Below, one piece after another: positions 5,272 through 7,056 of a stretch of 7,056 nt of DNA. This DNA is from an uncultured Oscillospiraceae bacterium. GTDB lineage: Bacteria; Bacillota; Clostridia; Oscillospirales; Oscillospiraceae. A program made the position numbers and the translations under genes. Under the pieces are notes generated by a model. That model made no database searches and was not told where the DNA came from. It saw only the letters and a program-made list of their open reading frames with translations. Numbering within the stretch: position 1 is the first letter of the stretch; each line of letters begins with the position of its first letter. The DNA lies in NCBI GenBank assembly GCA_910587205.1, contig CAJULZ010000129.1:1-7056 (forward strand). The letters run 5' to 3'.

Positions 5272-7056
5272 TCAATTGGTGGTGATGTTCAGCGTTTCCC
5301 CATCGGCGGACAGGCTTACCGTCGTGATGGGGTCGGCGTACCGCTGGATGAGCTTGGCGGCGATGGGATCCTCCAAATCCTTCTGGATCTGACGGCGCAG
5401 GTTCCGCGCGCCGTATGCCGCGGAGTAGGACTTCTTCACCAGGTAGTCCAGCACGGACTCATCGTAGGAGAACGCGATGTTCTTATCCTTCAGCACCCCG
5501 TCCAGCTCGGACAGCATGATCCGGGCGATGGCCTTGAAGTTGTCCTCGGTGAGCTGGTTGAAATAGACGATCTCGTCCACCCGGTTGATGAATTCGGGCC
5601 GCAGGAAGGATTCCAGCCCCTTCATGGCCTTCTCCTTCCCCAGCTGGTTTGGGGAGCGGTCAAAGCCCAGGGAGCCGCCCTTGATCTCGCTGCCCGCGTT
5701 GGAGGTCATGACGATGACAGTGTTCTCAAAGTTGACCACCTTGCCGTGGGCATCGGAGATATGGCCGTCGTCCAGGATTTGCAGCAGCACGTTGAGCACG
5801 TCCGGGTGGGCCTTCTCGATCTCGTCGAACAGCACCACGGTGTAGGGCTTGCGGCGGATTTTCTCGGTGAGCTGCCCCGCGTCGTCATAGCCCACGTACC
5901 CCGGGGGGGAGCCGATGATCCGGGAAACAGAGTGCTTTTCCATAAACTCGCTCATATCCAGCCGGATCAGGGACTCCGGGGAGGAGAACAGGTCGGCGGC
6001 CAGGCGCTTGACCAGCTCGGTCTTGCCCACGCCGGTGGAGCCCACAAAGATGAAGGAGACCGGCTTGTGCTTGGCGGATATGCCCACCCTGCCCCGGCGG
6101 ATGGCGTTGGACACGGAGGCCACCGCGTCGTCCTGGCCCACGATATGCTCGCGCAGCCGCTCGTCCAGCTTGGCCAGCCGCTCGAACTCCTGCTCCTGGA
6201 TGGAGGAGGCGGGGATTTTGGTCCACAGCTCGATGACCCTGGCCAGATGGGCGGCGGTGAGCGGGGGGTCGCCCTTGGCGGCCAGGATATCCCGCTCGCC
6301 GGTGAGCTGAGCCTGGCGGCTTTTCAGCTCGGCCAGCCGCTGGTATGCCTTCTCATTGGCGGCGGACTGTACGTCCTGCTTCTCGCCGCTGACGGCGCGC
6401 AGCTTCTGGGCCAGCTCGGCGATCTGCTTCCGGCGGCCCTCCTGGCGCTCCTGGAAGGCGGGGTCGTCCCGGTTGGGGGCCTCGGCGTCGTCCCGGCTCA
6501 CCGCCATCTCCAGGGTGTCCCGCTGGCGCTGGAGGCGCTGCTCCTGCTTTTGCAGCTCCTGGAGCTTGGGGTCGTTCTGCGCCCCCGTGGACGCCAGCAC
6601 CACCTCCATCTCCTTGGCGTAGTCGGCCAGCTCCTTGTCGATCTCCGCCATCCGGGCCAGGTCCTTGTTGTGGAGGTTCACGTCGGAGGCCGCCTCGTCG
6701 ATCAGGTCGATGGCCTTGTCGGGGAGATAGCGGTCGGTGATGTACCGCTCGCTCATAGTGACGGCCTGGCGGCAGATATCCGGGCTGATGGACACATGGT
6801 GGAAGGACTCGTAGTAGGGCGCGATGCCCTTCAGGATCTCCACGGAGTCGTCGATGGAGGGTTCCTCCACAATCACGGGCTGGAACCGCCGCTCCAGGGC
6901 GGAATCCTTCTCAATGTATTTGCGGTACTCCGTGAGGGTGGTGGCGCCGATGACCTGGATCTCGCCCCGGCTCAGGGCGGGCTTGAGGATATTGGCGGCG
7001 TTCATGGAGCCCTCCGCGTCCCCCGCGCCCACGATGGAGTGCACCTCGTCGATGAC
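5272..7056 (-). CDS. clpC: ClpC-like AAA+ ATPase (Clp protease ATP-binding subunit), 5'-truncated by the window edge
   Basis: Cytoplasmic Hsp100 unfoldase that uses ATP to thread proteins, probably into ClpP. The frame is open to base 7056; 594 C-terminal residues are present. Numbering from the edge, the first AAA+ domain is entered at its Walker B (VIDEVH, 1-6), then IGATT (37-40 and on) and the arginine-finger region ERRF (55-58). A long charged, coiled-coil-like segment follows at about 130-262. The second AAA+ domain has Walker A GSTGVGKT (339-346), Walker B LFDE (Asp411, Glu412), sensor 1 Asn453 and sensor 2 GAR (549-551). The tripeptide LGF (463-465), just after MTSNAG, sits where ClpP-binding loops occur and favours ClpC over ClpB. 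The Walker A has Ser where GPTGVGKT is usual. The inter-domain segment is much longer than in Bacillus ClpC and near ClpB length; no UVR-type motif is evident. The ClpC label is likely but not certain. Confidence 0.9.
   Translation of the reverse strand, partial: VIDEVHSIVGAGDAEGSMNAANILKPALSRGEIQVIGATTLTEYRKYIEKDSALERRFQPVIVEEPSIDDSVEILKGIAPYYESFHHVSISPDICRQAVTMSERYITDRYLPDKAIDLIDEAASDVNLHNKDLARMAEIDKELADYAKEMEVVLASTGAQNDPKLQELQKQEQRLQRQRDTLEMAVSRDDAEAPNRDDPAFQERQEGRRKQIAELAQKLRAVSGEKQDVQSAANEKAYQRLAELKSRQAQLTGERDILAAKGDPPLTAAHLARVIELWTKIPASSIQEQEFERLAKLDERLREHIVGQDDAVASVSNAIRRGRVGISAKHKPVSFIFVGSTGVGKTELVKRLAADLFSSPESLIRLDMSEFMEKHSVSRIIGSPPGYVGYDDAGQLTEKIRRKPYTVVLFDEIEKAHPDVLNVLLQILDDGHISDAHGKVVNFENTVIVMTSNAGSEIKGGSLGFDRSPNQLGKEKAMKGLESFLRPEFINRVDEIVYFNQLTEDNFKAIARIMLSELDGVLKDKNIAFSYDESVLDYLVKKSYSAAYGARNLRRQIQKDLEDPIAAKLIQRYADPITTVSLSADGETLNITTN

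Noticed and set aside
5272..7056. Calling the AAA+ gene clpB
   Set aside because: The domain 1 sequence (AEGSMNAANILKPALSRGE) and the LGF tripeptide resemble ClpC more than ClpB; only the middle-region length favours ClpB.
1..7056. CRISPR array, tRNA or rRNA gene, insertion sequence, prophage or defence system
   Set aside because: No spaced direct repeats, cloverleaf, rRNA-like stretch, transposase or integrase motif was seen on either strand.

Overview
The window looks like ordinary chromosomal DNA from a GC-rich member of the Bacillota, most likely a gut clostridium of the Oscillospiraceae type. The reasons are high GC at third codon positions, strong GGAGG-type ribosome binding sites, TTG start codons, a class II (Firmicute-type) GalT, and a ClpC-like unfoldase. 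No mobile element, CRISPR array, tRNA or rRNA is visible.

Layout, plus strand. The window opens inside a galactokinase gene (to 1122). A class II galactose-1-phosphate uridylyltransferase gene follows (1212-2702). These are two consecutive steps of the Leloir pathway and were probably co-transcribed. A GC-rich hairpin (2722-2745) separates them from a tightly packed second group: an S4-domain RluA-family pseudouridine synthase (2773-3723), a GNAT acetyltransferase (3730-4191), a small predicted membrane protein with about five membrane segments (4195-4650), and a conserved-looking 186-residue protein of unknown function (4667-5227). Gaps inside this group are 6, 3 and 16 nt, so it reads as one transcription unit with coupled translation. 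A 16-bp perfect hairpin (5231-5268) ends it.

Layout, minus strand. From 5272 to the right edge runs the 3' part of a large Clp/Hsp100 AAA+ ATPase gene, convergent with the plus-strand genes and sharing the terminator region with them. It has ClpC-like sequence and an LGF tripeptide where ClpP-binding loops lie, but an inter-domain coiled coil close to ClpB length.

How the genes work together: galK and galT turn galactose into galactose-1-phosphate and then UDP-galactose plus glucose-1-phosphate. No epimerase (galE) is in the window. The RluA-led group shares transcription but has no obvious common pathway. The Clp gene is an independent protein quality-control unit. The points most worth a second look are the 186-residue protein, which may have an ADP-ribosyltransferase-like fold, the non-canonical sugar-binding motif of the galactokinase, the long middle domain of the Clp ATPase, and an AT-rich patch near the 5' end of galT.
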